Below, piece after piece: positions 26,482-35,164 of a stretch of 64,000 nucleotides of DNA. How positions within the stretch are numbered: the stretch's first letter is position 1; each line of letters opens with the position of its first letter. The stretch is from positions 1-64,000 of the forward strand of contig NZ_JAUVVF010000007.1 in NCBI RefSeq assembly GCF_030604785.1, written 5' to 3'. The DNA comes from Paracoccus sp. (in: a-proteobacteria). GTDB taxonomy: Bacteria > Pseudomonadota > Alphaproteobacteria > Rhodobacterales > Rhodobacteraceae. Both the position numbers and the translations under genes were made by a program. A model generated the notes under the pieces. That model saw only the letters and a list, made by a program, of their open reading frames with translations. It was not told where the DNA came from and did not search any database.

Positions 26482-27813
26482 TCAGACCGCCAGCGCAGCC
26501 TCGGCCCCGGCGGCCACGCGCAACAGATGCCGGTCCCGCCCCGCATGCCCCATCAGCGAAATCCCGCAGGCCGGGTGCCCGGTGGGCAGCGTCACCGCCG
26601 GCAGGCCCAGCAGGTTGCCGATCCGCGTATTGCGCAGCGTCAGCAGGTTGGCGCGCACGAATTCGGCCTGATCGTTCATCAGCCGCTCGACCGGAGGCGG
26701 CAGGATCGGCACGGTCGGGATCAGGACGGCATCGAATCCGCCCGCGACCTCCTTGATCCACTTGCGACGGATGCGGGTCAGGCTTTCCCAGCCGGCGACG
26801 TAATCCATCGCGCCGATATCGGCCCCGCCCCGGAAGCGCTCCAGCACCGGGGTCCACATCAATTCCGGCGCATCCTCGATCTGGGCGCGCCAGATGCCAT
26901 AGGCCTCGGGCGCGAACAGCACCGGCGACAGGGCCAGCGCGCGGTCAGTCCATTCGGTCGCGACATGGGTGATGTGCGCGCCCGCCCGGCCCAGCCGGTC
27001 CAGCGCATCGGCAAAGGCGGTGACGGGCGCGGTCTCGGCCCCCTCGAAGGGCGCGCCCTCAAGCACCAGCAGGCGGCGCCCGGCAATCGAGGCATCCGCC
27101 AGATCGGGCGCAGGCTGATCCGTCATCAGCGCGAAGATCTCGGCGCAATCCTCGACGCTGCGGGCGATGGGGCCGGTCACGTCGAACTTGCGGCAGAGCG
27201 GCACGACCCCCTTTTCCGGCACCGCACCGGGCGTCGGCTTGAACCCCACCAGGCTGTTCCAGGCCGCAGGCACCCGGATCGAGCCGCCCGTATCCGACCC
27301 GATCGCCGCCGCCGCCAGCCCAAGCGCGACCGAGACCGCCGCCCCCGACGAACTGCCCCCCGGCGCCAAATCGGGGTCCAGCGCATTGGGCGGCGTCGCG
27401 GTCATCGGGTTCAGGCCAAGGCCCGAAAAGGCCAGTTCCGTCAGGTGCGTCTTGCCCAGACAGACCGTGCCGCGCCGCGCCAGACGCGCCAGCACGATGG
27501 CATCCTTGCGCGGCACGCGGCCCTCCAGCAGGCGCGAGCCGGCCTCGGTCAGGGTGCCGCCGCTGTCGATATTGTCCTTCCAGCTGATCGCCACCCCGTC
27601 CAGCAGGCTGTGGCGGCGCTCCTGCTTGGCGCGGTCATGCGCGGCGACGGCCTCGGACCGGGCGCGGGCGGGCGTCAGCCGGGCATAGATGCGCGCGCAA
27701 TCGGGATGGTCCTTCGCGGCGGCCAGATAGGCCTCGGTCTGGTCGATGGGGTCCAGCAGGCCCGCCATGATGGCGCGCCCCTGCTGCATGGCCGAGGCCT
27801 TCAGCCAGTCCAT
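26482..27813 (-). CDS. Amidase signature family protein
   Basis: A 443-residue hydrolase of amide bonds. The catalytic Ser-cisSer-Lys triad is visible: Lys in AISWKDNIDSGG, PGGSSSGAAVSVA with the Gly-Ser-rich loop, and the nucleophile Ser in GSDTGGSIRVPAAWN. The substrate is unknown. It resembles GatA but has no gatC or gatB next to it, so it is more likely a stand-alone amidase. It starts 2 bases downstream of the DUF1674 gene and is probably co-transcribed with it. Confidence 0.9.
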   Translation of the reverse strand: MDWLKASAMQQGRAIMAGLLDPIDQTEAYLAAAKDHPDCARIYARLTPARARSEAVAAHDRAKQERRHSLLDGVAISWKDNIDSGGTLTEAGSRLLEGRVPRKDAIVLARLARRGTVCLGKTHLTELAFSGLGLNPMTATPPNALDPDLAPGGSSSGAAVSVALGLAAAAIGSDTGGSIRVPAAWNSLVGFKPTPGAVPEKGVVPLCRKFDVTGPIARSVEDCAEIFALMTDQPAPDLADASIAGRRLLVLEGAPFEGAETAPVTAFADALDRLGRAGAHITHVATEWTDRALALSPVLFAPEAYGIWRAQIEDAPELMWTPVLERFRGGADIGAMDYVAGWESLTRIRRKWIKEVAGGFDAVLIPTVPILPPPVERLMNDQAEFVRANLLTLRNTRIGNLLGLPAVTLPTGHPACGISLMGHAGRDRHLLRVAAGAEAALAV

Positions 27814-27815
27814 GC

Positions 27816-28028
27816 TCAGAAATCCACCGCGATGCCGTTCTTTTCGTAATCGCCGTAGCGCACGGGTTCGGGACCGTCACGGCCGCCATATTCCTTGGGC
27901 AGGATCTGGGCGGCGCGCGCCTTGCGGCGTTCCTCGGCCTCGGCCAGGGCGCGTTGGGCGGCGGGGGGAAGATCGCGCATGGCGGGGCTGGCATCGGGCG
28001 CCGGAACCTCGGTTCTGTCATCGCTCAT
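27816..28028 (-). CDS. DUF1674 protein (succinate dehydrogenase assembly factor 4 family)
   Basis: A 70-residue protein whose C terminus GPEPVRYGDYEKNGIAVDF matches the SDHAF4/DUF1674 signature (GPEPTRYGDWExKGRxxDF). In eukaryotes SDHAF4 helps flavinylated SdhA join the complex; bacterial members are thought to do the same. No sdh gene is in the window. Divergent from rsmB (55 bases between starts). Confidence 0.93.
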   Translation of the reverse strand: MSDDRTEVPAPDASPAMRDLPPAAQRALAEAEERRKARAAQILPKEYGGRDGPEPVRYGDYEKNGIAVDF

Positions 28029-28083
28029 GGAAAGATCCTCGGAATGGTCGTAAGGGTCTGGGCCAGTCTTGACGAAGATCTAG

Positions 28084-29370
28084 GTGAAGGAAAGCGTTTT
28101 GGCAAAGCCGGGCGGCGATATGGCGCGGAAGGGCGCATTGCGATTGATCCAGGGCGTGCGCGAGGGGCGCTCGCTCTCTGACCTGTCGGGCGCCTTGCGT
28201 GCGCTGCCGGTGGCCGAACAGGCCCGCGCCGCCCGGCTGGCCGCCGAGACGCTGCGCCATCAGGGCCGGGCCGATGCCGTCATCGCCGGTCTGGTCGCGC
28301 GCAATCCGGCGCCCCAGATCGCCGACGTGCTGCGCCTTGGCGTGGTCGAGATGCTGGAACTGGGCGCGCCCGCCCATGGCGTCGTGGGCGCCGCTGTCGA
28401 TCTGACGCGGGGCCTGGGCAAACGCGGGCAGGCGGCGGCGGGGATGGTGAACGCGGTGCTGCGCAAGGCCTCGGCGCATCAGGGCTGGGCCGAGCTGCCG
28501 CCGCAGCGCCTGCCCGAATGGCTGCGCGAGCCGCTGTCCGAGGCCTACCCCCCCGAAACCCTGCTGGCCATCGAGGCGGCCCATCAGCGCGGCGCGCCCC
28601 TGGACCTGACGCTGAAGCCCGGCGCCACACCCCCGCCCGGCGCCGAGGCCCTGCCGACCGGATCCTGGCGCATCCACGGCCCCGCGCAGGTCACCGCCCT
28701 GCCCGGCTTTGCCGAGGGCGCGTGGTGGGTGCAGGACGCCGCCGCCGTGCTGCCGGTGCGCCTGCTGAACCCGCAGCCGGGCGAGGCGATCGCGGACCTC
28801 TGCGCCGCGCCGGGCGGCAAGACGCTGCAACTGGCCGCGGCGGGCGCCCGCGTCACCGCGCTGGACATCAGCGAACAGCGCCTGAAGCGCGTGGCCGAGA
28901 ACCTGTCCCGCTGCGGCCTTGCCGCCGATCTGCTCGCGGGCGACGCGCTGGACTGGCGGCCTGCCACCCCGCCGGACGCGATCCTGCTGGACGCGCCCTG
29001 TTCGGCCACCGGCACGATCCGCCGCCATCCCGACCTGCCCCATATCCGCGACGGCCACGGCATCGCCGAGCTGATCGAATTGCAGGCCGCGATGCTGGAT
29101 CACGCGCTGGCCGTGCTGCGCCCGGGCGGGCGGCTGGTCTTTGCCACCTGCTCGCTGATCCCGGACGAGGGCGAGGTGCAGATCGACGAGGCGCTGTCCC
29201 GCCATCCCGGCCTGACGGTTGAACGCCCCGACCTGCCCCATATCGCCCTGCCCGGCATCGACCCCGCCTGGATCACCGAGGAAGGCGGCCTGCGCCTGCG
29301 CCCCGATTTCTGGGCCGACCGGGGCGGGATGGACGGGTTCTACATGGCTCTTCTGCGAAAGCCGGGCTGA
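28084..29370 (+). CDS. rsmB: RsmB/NOP-type 16S rRNA m5C methyltransferase
   Basis: A 428-residue methyltransferase. An N-terminal NusB-like RNA-binding domain (GALRLIQGVREGRSL, MLELGAPAHGVVGAAVDLTR) is followed by the SAM domain: DLCAAPGGKTLQLAAAGA (motif I), DAPCSATGTIRRHPD (motif IV with release Cys) and VFATCSLIPDEGEVQ (motif VI with nucleophile Cys). Both Cys are present. I kept GTG 28084; ATG 28120 would remove 12 residues with no domain loss. Divergent from the DUF1674 gene. Confidence 0.9.
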   Translation: MKESVLAKPGGDMARKGALRLIQGVREGRSLSDLSGALRALPVAEQARAARLAAETLRHQGRADAVIAGLVARNPAPQIADVLRLGVVEMLELGAPAHGVVGAAVDLTRGLGKRGQAAAGMVNAVLRKASAHQGWAELPPQRLPEWLREPLSEAYPPETLLAIEAAHQRGAPLDLTLKPGATPPPGAEALPTGSWRIHGPAQVTALPGFAEGAWWVQDAAAVLPVRLLNPQPGEAIADLCAAPGGKTLQLAAAGARVTALDISEQRLKRVAENLSRCGLAADLLAGDALDWRPATPPDAILLDAPCSATGTIRRHPDLPHIRDGHGIAELIELQAAMLDHALAVLRPGGRLVFATCSLIPDEGEVQIDEALSRHPGLTVERPDLPHIALPGIDPAWITEEGGLRLRPDFWADRGGMDGFYMALLRKPG

Positions 29371-29457
29371 CAGGCCGGGGCGCGAAGGCCCCGCTGGCGC
29401 TGGACCTTCGGGCAGGCTTTCGCTAATCGGGCTGCGAACCAGATCCTCGAGGCCCTC

Positions 29458-31044
29458 ATGACCGACCCCGTCGCCCTCAAGCGTGCGCTGATCTCCGTTT
29501 CCGACAAGACCGGCCTGATCGATTTCGCCCGCGCGCTGGATGCGCGCGGCGTCCAGATCCTGTCCACCGGCGGCAGCGCCAAGGCCCTGCGCGATGCGGG
29601 CCTGACCGTGACCGACGTGGCCGATGTCACCGGCTTCCCCGAGATGATGGACGGCCGCGTCAAGACCCTGCACCCCAAGGTGCATGGCGGCCTGCTGGCC
29701 CTGCGCGACAATCCCGGCCACGTGGCCGCGATGGAGGAACACGGCATCGGTGCGATCGACCTGCTGGTCGTGAACCTCTATCCCTTCGAGGAAACCGTCG
29801 CCAAAGGCGCCGCCTATGACGACTGCATCGAGAATATCGACATCGGCGGCCCGGCGATGATCCGGGCGGCGGCCAAGAACCACGGCTTCGTCACCGTGGT
29901 CGTGGACGTGCAGGATTACGACGCGGTGCTGGCCGAGCTGGACGCGAACGGCGGCACGACCCTGCCCTTCCGCCAGAAGATGGCGCAGATCGCCTATGCC
30001 CGCACCGCCGCCTATGACGCCGCCGTGTCCTCGTGGATGGCGGATGCCATCGGAGAGGCCACGCCTCGCCGCCGCGCCTTCGCCGGCACGCTGGCGCAGG
30101 GCCTGCGCTACGGCGAGAACCCGCACCAGCAGGCGGCCTTCTACGTCACGGGCGACGCGCGCCCCGGCGTGGCGACGGCGCAGCAGCATCAGGGCAAGGA
30201 CCTGTCCTACAACAACATCAACGACACGGACGCCGCCTTCGAGCTGGTGGCCGAGTTCGACCCGGCCAACGGCCCCGCCTGCGCCATCATCAAGCACGCC
30301 AATCCCTGCGGCGTGGCCCAGGGCGCGACCGCGCTTGAGGCATACAAGCGCGCCTTCGACTGCGACCGCACCTCGGCCTTCGGCGGGATCATCGCGCTGA
30401 ACCAGCCCCTGGACGGCGCGACGGCCGAAGAGATCGTCAAGATCTTCACCGAGGTCGTCATCGCGCCCGACGCCGACGAGGACGCGCGCCGCATCTTCGC
30501 CGTCAAGAAGAACCTGCGCCTGCTGACCACGGGCGGGCTGCCCGACCCGCGCGCCGGCGGGCTGGCCTGGCGGCAGGTCGCGGGCGGGCTCTTGGTGCAG
30601 GGGCGCGACAACGGCCATGTGGCGCGCGCCGACCTGAAGATCGTGACCGAGCGTCAGCCGACCGAGGCCGAACTGGCCGACCTGATGTTCGCGTGGACCG
30701 TCGCCAAGCACGTCAAGTCGAACGCCATCGTCTATGCCAGGGACCGCGCGACCGTCGGCATCGGCGCAGGCCAGATGAGCCGCGTGGACAGCACGCGCAT
30801 CGGGCGCCGCAAATCCGAGGATATGGCCGAGGTTCTGGGCCTGCCCGAGCCGCTGACCAACGGCGCGGCGGTGGCCTCCGACGCGTTCTTCCCCTTTGCC
30901 GACGGCATCGAGGCGCTGGCGGCGGCGGGTGCCAAGGCGGTGATCCAGCCCGGCGGCTCGATGCGGGATGACGAGGTGATCGCGGCGGCGAACCGGCTGG
31001 GTCTGGCGATGGTGCTGACCGGCCAGCGGCATTTCCGTCACTGA
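29458..31044 (+). CDS. purH: Bifunctional AICAR formyltransferase/IMP cyclohydrolase
   Basis: Catalyses the last two steps of IMP synthesis. The 528-residue product has an N-terminal MGS-type cyclohydrolase domain ([51 protein letters not shown]) and a C-terminal formyltransferase domain ([13 protein letters not shown], with the catalytic Lys-His; [21 protein letters not shown]). Length and both active sites are normal. It ends at the lspA start (TGATG overlap) and follows rsmB by 88 bases. Confidence 0.97.
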   Translation: MTDPVALKRALISVSDKTGLIDFARALDARGVQILSTGGSAKALRDAGLTVTDVADVTGFPEMMDGRVKTLHPKVHGGLLALRDNPGHVAAMEEHGIGAIDLLVVNLYPFEETVAKGAAYDDCIENIDIGGPAMIRAAAKNHGFVTVVVDVQDYDAVLAELDANGGTTLPFRQKMAQIAYARTAAYDAAVSSWMADAIGEATPRRRAFAGTLAQGLRYGENPHQQAAFYVTGDARPGVATAQQHQGKDLSYNNINDTDAAFELVAEFDPANGPACAIIKHANPCGVAQGATALEAYKRAFDCDRTSAFGGIIALNQPLDGATAEEIVKIFTEVVIAPDADEDARRIFAVKKNLRLLTTGGLPDPRAGGLAWRQVAGGLLVQGRDNGHVARADLKIVTERQPTEAELADLMFAWTVAKHVKSNAIVYARDRATVGIGAGQMSRVDSTRIGRRKSEDMAEVLGLPEPLTNGAAVASDAFFPFADGIEALAAAGAKAVIQPGGSMRDDEVIAAANRLGLAMVLTGQRHFRH

Positions 31045-31751
31045 TGGCCGCGCCGGCGAAACCCCTGCGCGCCCCCGCGCGCAAGCCCGCCACCCCGCGC
31101 AAACGCGCGCCCAAGGGGCCGCAGCGCGCCGATATGCGCCTGGTCGCCTGGGTCGCGGCGGTGATCTTCGTTCTGGATCAGGCGCTGAAATACTGGGTCG
31201 TCCATGTCCTGCAACTGGACCGCGTGCGCGCCATCGACGTCTTTCCGCCTTGGCTGAACCTGCGCATGGCATGGAATCAGGGCGTCAATTTCGGGCTCTT
31301 CGCCTCGGATCAGGACGTGATGCGGTGGGTGCTGATCGGCATCGCCTTGGTGATCTGCCTCTGGGTCTGGTTCTGGGTACGCCGCAGCGCCTCGGGGCGG
31401 CTGGCGCGGATCTCGGCGGGGCTGCTGATCGGCGGCGCGCTCGGCAACGTGATCGACCGCATCCTTTATGGCGCGGTGGCCGATTTCCTGAACATGTCGC
31501 TGCCGAACTGGCAGAACCCCTACAGCTTCAACGTGGCCGACATCTCGATCTTTGCGGGCGCCATCGGGCTGGTCCTGATCCCGCAGCCGCAGCCCGAGCC
31601 GCCGAAGAAGCCCCGCAAGCCGCGCGCGAAACCGGCAACGCCCAGGGCGACCGTGCCCGAGACCATCGCAGCGCCGGATGCCGATGCCGGTGAGGGGTCT
31701 CGTAAGGAGGCCCGTGACGAGGGCCGTGACGGGACCGGAAAATCCGGCTAG
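31044..31751 (+). CDS. lspA: Lipoprotein signal peptidase II with basic tails
   Basis: Inner-membrane aspartyl protease that removes lipoprotein signal peptides. The core (residues 31-175) has four helices and the motifs DQALKYWVVHVLQ, WNQGVNFGLFAS, GALGNVIDRI (catalytic Asp) and FNVADISIFAGAIGLVL (second catalytic Asp). Unusually, an added Lys/Pro-rich N-terminal 30 residues and a long Pro/Lys-rich C-terminal tail (about 180-235) flank it; the start could instead be at MRLVAWV (31134). ATG 31044 shares a base with the purH stop. The next gene encodes a lipoprotein, its likely substrate. Confidence 0.93.
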   Translation: MAAPAKPLRAPARKPATPRKRAPKGPQRADMRLVAWVAAVIFVLDQALKYWVVHVLQLDRVRAIDVFPPWLNLRMAWNQGVNFGLFASDQDVMRWVLIGIALVICLWVWFWVRRSASGRLARISAGLLIGGALGNVIDRILYGAVADFLNMSLPNWQNPYSFNVADISIFAGAIGLVLIPQPQPEPPKKPRKPRAKPATPRATVPETIAAPDADAGEGSRKEARDEGRDGTGKSG

Positions 31752-31781
31752 AACGGGCGCAAAGGACCAGAGGGGCAGGAC

Positions 31782-32303
31782 ATGCGGGCATATGCGCTGA
31801 TGATCGGAGTGGCGGCCGCGACGGCGCTTGCGGGCTGCTCGGGCGATGGCAGGCTGATGAACATCCGTGCGGGGCAGACCTCGCCCGACGAATTCGCCAT
31901 CCTGCCGACGCGGCCCCTGTCGATGCCCGCCGATCTGGCCGTGCTGCCGACGCCCACGCCGGGCGGCGCGAACCTGACCGACCCGAACCCCCAGGGCGAC
32001 GCCGTGGCGGCGCTTGGCGGCAATCCGGGAAGGCTGGCCGATCAGGGCATCGGCGCGGCGGACCAGGCGCTGGTCGCGCATGCCTCGCGCCTGGGCACCG
32101 ACCCCTCGATCCGGGCGACGCTGGCGGCGGCCGACCTGCGCTGGCGCGAGCGCAATGCCCGCCGCCCGCTTGAGGTCCTGTTCAACACCACCGTCTATCA
32201 GCGCGCCTATGCGCCCATGGCGCTGGACCAGCGGGCGGAATTGCTGCGCTGGCAGCGCGCGGGCGCCGTCACGCCGACCTCGCCTCGGCCGCAGACGCGC
32301 TGA
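31782..32303 (+). CDS. DUF3035 lipoprotein
   Basis: A 173-residue lipoprotein, function unknown. The signal MRAYALMIGVAAATALAGC ends in the lipobox LAGC (Cys19), followed by SGDGRLMNIRAGQTSPDEFAI. In the family the core SPDEFAILPTRPLSMP (about 36-51) is diagnostic. The second half is helical with GADQALVAH and RWRERNARRPLEVLF. It sits downstream of lspA in the same direction (30-base gap), a typical Rhodobacterales order, and precedes the P450 gene by 4 bases. Confidence 0.9.
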   Translation: MRAYALMIGVAAATALAGCSGDGRLMNIRAGQTSPDEFAILPTRPLSMPADLAVLPTPTPGGANLTDPNPQGDAVAALGGNPGRLADQGIGAADQALVAHASRLGTDPSIRATLAAADLRWRERNARRPLEVLFNTTVYQRAYAPMALDQRAELLRWQRAGAVTPTSPRPQTR

Positions 32304-32307
32304 TCCG

Positions 32308-33525
32308 ATGGATCAGGTCCTCGATCCCGCAGCGCCGGATTTCGGCGCCGATCCTTGGCCCGCCTATGCCCGCCTGCGCGCCATGCCCGGCCTGCCCTGT
32401 TGGGCGGCCTTTGACGGGCATCTGGCCAGCCGGATGGAAGATGTCCGCGCCATCGCGCTGGACCGGCGGATGGTCCGCTCGGCGGCGGCCTTCCTGCCCC
32501 CGGACGAGGTGCGCCGCCTTCAGGTCGCGGGAAATTTCCACGACATGCCGTTCCATGAACGCTACGTCCAGACCTCGATGCTGGAGGTGGACGGCCCCGA
32601 CCATGACCGCCTGCGCCGCGCGGTCTTTCCCTTCTTCACCAAGACAAGGCTGGAGAGCCTGCGCGGCTTCGTGACCGACTGGGTCGCCCGCGAGCTGGCG
32701 CCGCTGATCGGCGCGGGGCCGGTGGATTTCATCGAGACGCTGGCCGCGCATCTGCCAGGGCAGGTGATCGGCCATCTGATCGGCACCGACCCGGCGCTTG
32801 CCCCGCAGATGACCGCCTGGTCCGAGGATGTCGTCAGCTATTTCGACATCGACCGCAGCGCCGCCAAGAAGGCACGCGCCGAGGACGCCACGCGTCTCTT
32901 CGCCGAGTTGCTGGAGGATCTTTACGCCGCCCGCCGTGCCGCGCCGCGCGACGATCTGATGAGCGCCATGATCGGCGCCGAGGCCGAGGGCCTGCTGACC
33001 CATGACGAGCTGATCGCCACGATCATGCAGATCCTGCATGCGGGGCACGGATCGACCATCGACGTGATCGGGTCGGGGCTGAACGCGCTGATCGGCCATC
33101 CCGACCAGATGGCGGCCCTGCGCGCCGAGCCGGCGCTGATGCCGCAGGCCGTGCAGGAGATGTTCCGCCATTCCGCGCCCCTGCCCTTTTTCCACCGCTA
33201 CGCGTCCGAGGATCTGACGATCTGCGGGCAGGACTGGCCCAGGGGGACGAAGTTCGGCCTGCTTTACGCCAGCGCGAACCGCGACCCGAAGGCCTTTGCC
33301 GATCCCGACCGGCTGGATATCCGGCGCCGGCCAAACGTGCATCTGGCATTCGGCGCGGGCGCGCATGTCTGTCTGGGCAACAATCTGGCGCGGCTGAACA
33401 TGGAGGTGCTGTTCTCGGCCCTTCTGTCGCGGACGCGGGCGATGGAGCCCGCAGGCCCGGTCCTGTGGAAGACCGGCCTGCAGGCGCATGGCCCGCGCAG
33501 GCTGCCGCTGACCCTGATCGCCTGA
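32308..33525 (+). CDS. Cytochrome P450
   Basis: A 405-residue soluble bacterial P450. The heme-thiolate Cys355 is in FGAGAHVCLGNNLAR (FGxGxHxCxG); the K-helix ExxR is EMFRHSAP; the I-helix oxygen-activating stretch is AGHGSTID, where Thr lies in the usual place. All catalytic residues are present. Substrate and redox partners are not evident: no ferredoxin or reductase gene is nearby. It begins 4 bases after the DUF3035 gene and ends 185 bases before the M16 peptidase pair, so it breaks an otherwise envelope-related run. The start ATG 32308 is the only one close after that stop. Confidence 0.93.
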   Translation: MDQVLDPAAPDFGADPWPAYARLRAMPGLPCWAAFDGHLASRMEDVRAIALDRRMVRSAAAFLPPDEVRRLQVAGNFHDMPFHERYVQTSMLEVDGPDHDRLRRAVFPFFTKTRLESLRGFVTDWVARELAPLIGAGPVDFIETLAAHLPGQVIGHLIGTDPALAPQMTAWSEDVVSYFDIDRSAAKKARAEDATRLFAELLEDLYAARRAAPRDDLMSAMIGAEAEGLLTHDELIATIMQILHAGHGSTIDVIGSGLNALIGHPDQMAALRAEPALMPQAVQEMFRHSAPLPFFHRYASEDLTICGQDWPRGTKFGLLYASANRDPKAFADPDRLDIRRRPNVHLAFGAGAHVCLGNNLARLNMEVLFSALLSRTRAMEPAGPVLWKTGLQAHGPRRLPLTLIA

Positions 33526-33709
33526 AGCCGATCCGCGCCCGACGGTCGGGCAGCGGCGAAAGCCCGACCCCATCGAGGGGCCGGACTTTCGCGGGCTTCG
33601 CCCCGCGCGCCCAAAGGGCCGATCCGCCGACACATTCGCTTGAGTCCGGGTTGCGCCCGGATCGCGACAGGTCCAGATTTCCAACCGGAAAGAGGAGGTT
33701 GGTTCCCCG

Positions 33710-35164
33710 ATGCCCTGCCCCGCCCTGAAAGCGCCCGTCACCGCCGCCCTGCCGCTAATGGGGGGGCTGATCCTGTCCGCAGGCACCGCCCTAGCCGATC
33801 TGGCCGATGGCGTCACCCATTTCACCCTGCCCAATGGGCTGGAAACCGTGGTGATCGAGGATCGCCGCGCCCCGGTCGTCGTGCAGATGGTGTGGTACCG
33901 GATCGGCGCCGCAGACGAGGAACCGGGCAAGTCCGGCATCGCGCATTACCTGGAACATCTGATGTTCAAGGGCACGGACACGCTTGGGCCGGGCGAGTTC
34001 TCGCGCATCGTGACGGCCAATGGCGGCAGCGACAACGCCTTTACCTCGTGGGATTTCACGGCCTATTTCCAGCGCATCGCCAGCGACCGCCTGCCGATGG
34101 TGATGGCGATGGAGGCCGACCGGATGGCGAACCTCAACATCTCGGACGACGACTGGCTGGCCGAACGCCAGGTCGTGCTGGAGGAACGCGCGCAGCGCAT
34201 CGACAGCGATCCACGCGCCCTGTTCGCCGAGGAACTGAACGCGGTTCTCTACGACAACCACCCCTACGGCCGCCCCATCATCGGCTGGCGCGACGAGATC
34301 GAGGCGCTGACGCTGGACGACGCGAATGCCTGGTATGACGCGCATTACGCGCCCGACGCGGCGATCCTGATCGTGGCGGGCGACGTCTCGGCCGACGAAG
34401 TGCGGGCACTGGCCGAGGAACATTACGGCCCCATCCCCGCGCGCGGCGACATCGCCCCCCGCCAGCGCCCGCAAGAGCCGCCCAAACGGGCCGACAGGCG
34501 CCTGGAAATGTCCGACCCCCGCGTCCCGCAGCCGCAGATGACGCGGCGCATCCTGGCGCCCGCGCGCGAGGCGGGCGACCAGCGGCAGGCTGCCGCGCTG
34601 ACAGTGCTGGCCGAGTTGCTGGGCGGATCCTCGCAGACCTCGGTCCTGGGCCGCGAACTGGTGCTGCCGGGCAAGGCGCTGTTCGCGGGCGCGCGTTACG
34701 ACGGGCTGTCGCTGGACCAGACCGACTTCGCGCTGTCGCTGGTGCCTGCCGACGGGGTGTCCCCGGCCGAGGCCGAGGCGGCGCTGGATGCCGCCCTGGC
34801 GCGGTTCCTCGAGGAAGGCCTCGACCCGGCCGATCTGGAACGGGTGCGGACGCGGATCAGGGCCTCCGAGGTCTATGGCCGCGATTCCGCCCATGCCCGC
34901 GCCTATGATTTCGGGCAGGGCCTGTCGACGGGCCTGAGCGTCGAGGACGTGCTGGACTGGCCACGCATCCTGAGCGAGGTGACCGAAGACGAGGTGATGC
35001 AGGCCGCACGGCTGGTTCTGGACAATCCGGGCCGCGTGACCGGCTGGCTGCTGCCCGATGCGCCCGATCCCGACAGCCTTGCCGCCGAGGCGCCCGCGAC
35101 GCTGCCCGCGCCTGCCCCGGCCCCCGAGACCCCCGCAACCGCCGAATCCGAGGTGCAAGGATGA
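33710..35164 (+). CDS. M16 family zinc metallopeptidase (HxxEH)
   Basis: A 484-residue exported peptidase. The signal peptide ends near residue 29 (GTALA). The inverted zinc motif HYLEHLMF is at about 79-86, and the downstream zinc ligand Glu lies in LAERQVVLEERAQRID. It is the catalytic half of a pitrilysin-like pair; the second gene follows with a 4-base overlap. The C-terminal tail is Pro/Ala/Glu-rich. Start has AGGAGG eleven bases upstream. Likely in the periplasm; substrates unknown. Confidence 0.93.
   Translation: MPCPALKAPVTAALPLMGGLILSAGTALADLADGVTHFTLPNGLETVVIEDRRAPVVVQMVWYRIGAADEEPGKSGIAHYLEHLMFKGTDTLGPGEFSRIVTANGGSDNAFTSWDFTAYFQRIASDRLPMVMAMEADRMANLNISDDDWLAERQVVLEERAQRIDSDPRALFAEELNAVLYDNHPYGRPIIGWRDEIEALTLDDANAWYDAHYAPDAAILIVAGDVSADEVRALAEEHYGPIPARGDIAPRQRPQEPPKRADRRLEMSDPRVPQPQMTRRILAPAREAGDQRQAAALTVLAELLGGSSQTSVLGRELVLPGKALFAGARYDGLSLDQTDFALSLVPADGVSPAEAEAALDAALARFLEEGLDPADLERVRTRIRASEVYGRDSAHARAYDFGQGLSTGLSVEDVLDWPRILSEVTEDEVMQAARLVLDNPGRVTGWLLPDAPDPDSLAAEAPATLPAPAPAPETPATAESEVQG

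Noticed and set aside
21974..26671. Very long open frame on the plus strand opposite ftsK and the aminotransferase
   Set aside because: High GC3 removes stop codons from the antisense frame; it is Arg/His/Gln-rich, lacks a ribosome-binding site and lies fully over well-identified genes.
25184..26857. Longer aminotransferase starting near 26857
   Set aside because: The extension overlaps the amidase gene and lacks family similarity; ATG 26380 begins the conserved domain.
29373..29391. Short GC hairpin after rsmB as a terminator
   Set aside because: Only a six-pair stem with no T-run, and purH follows in the same direction; not strong enough to list.
28018..31272. 1084-codon open frame on the minus strand opposite rsmB and purH
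   Set aside because: Antisense shadow with the same compositional bias; rsmB and purH have clear motifs on the other strand.
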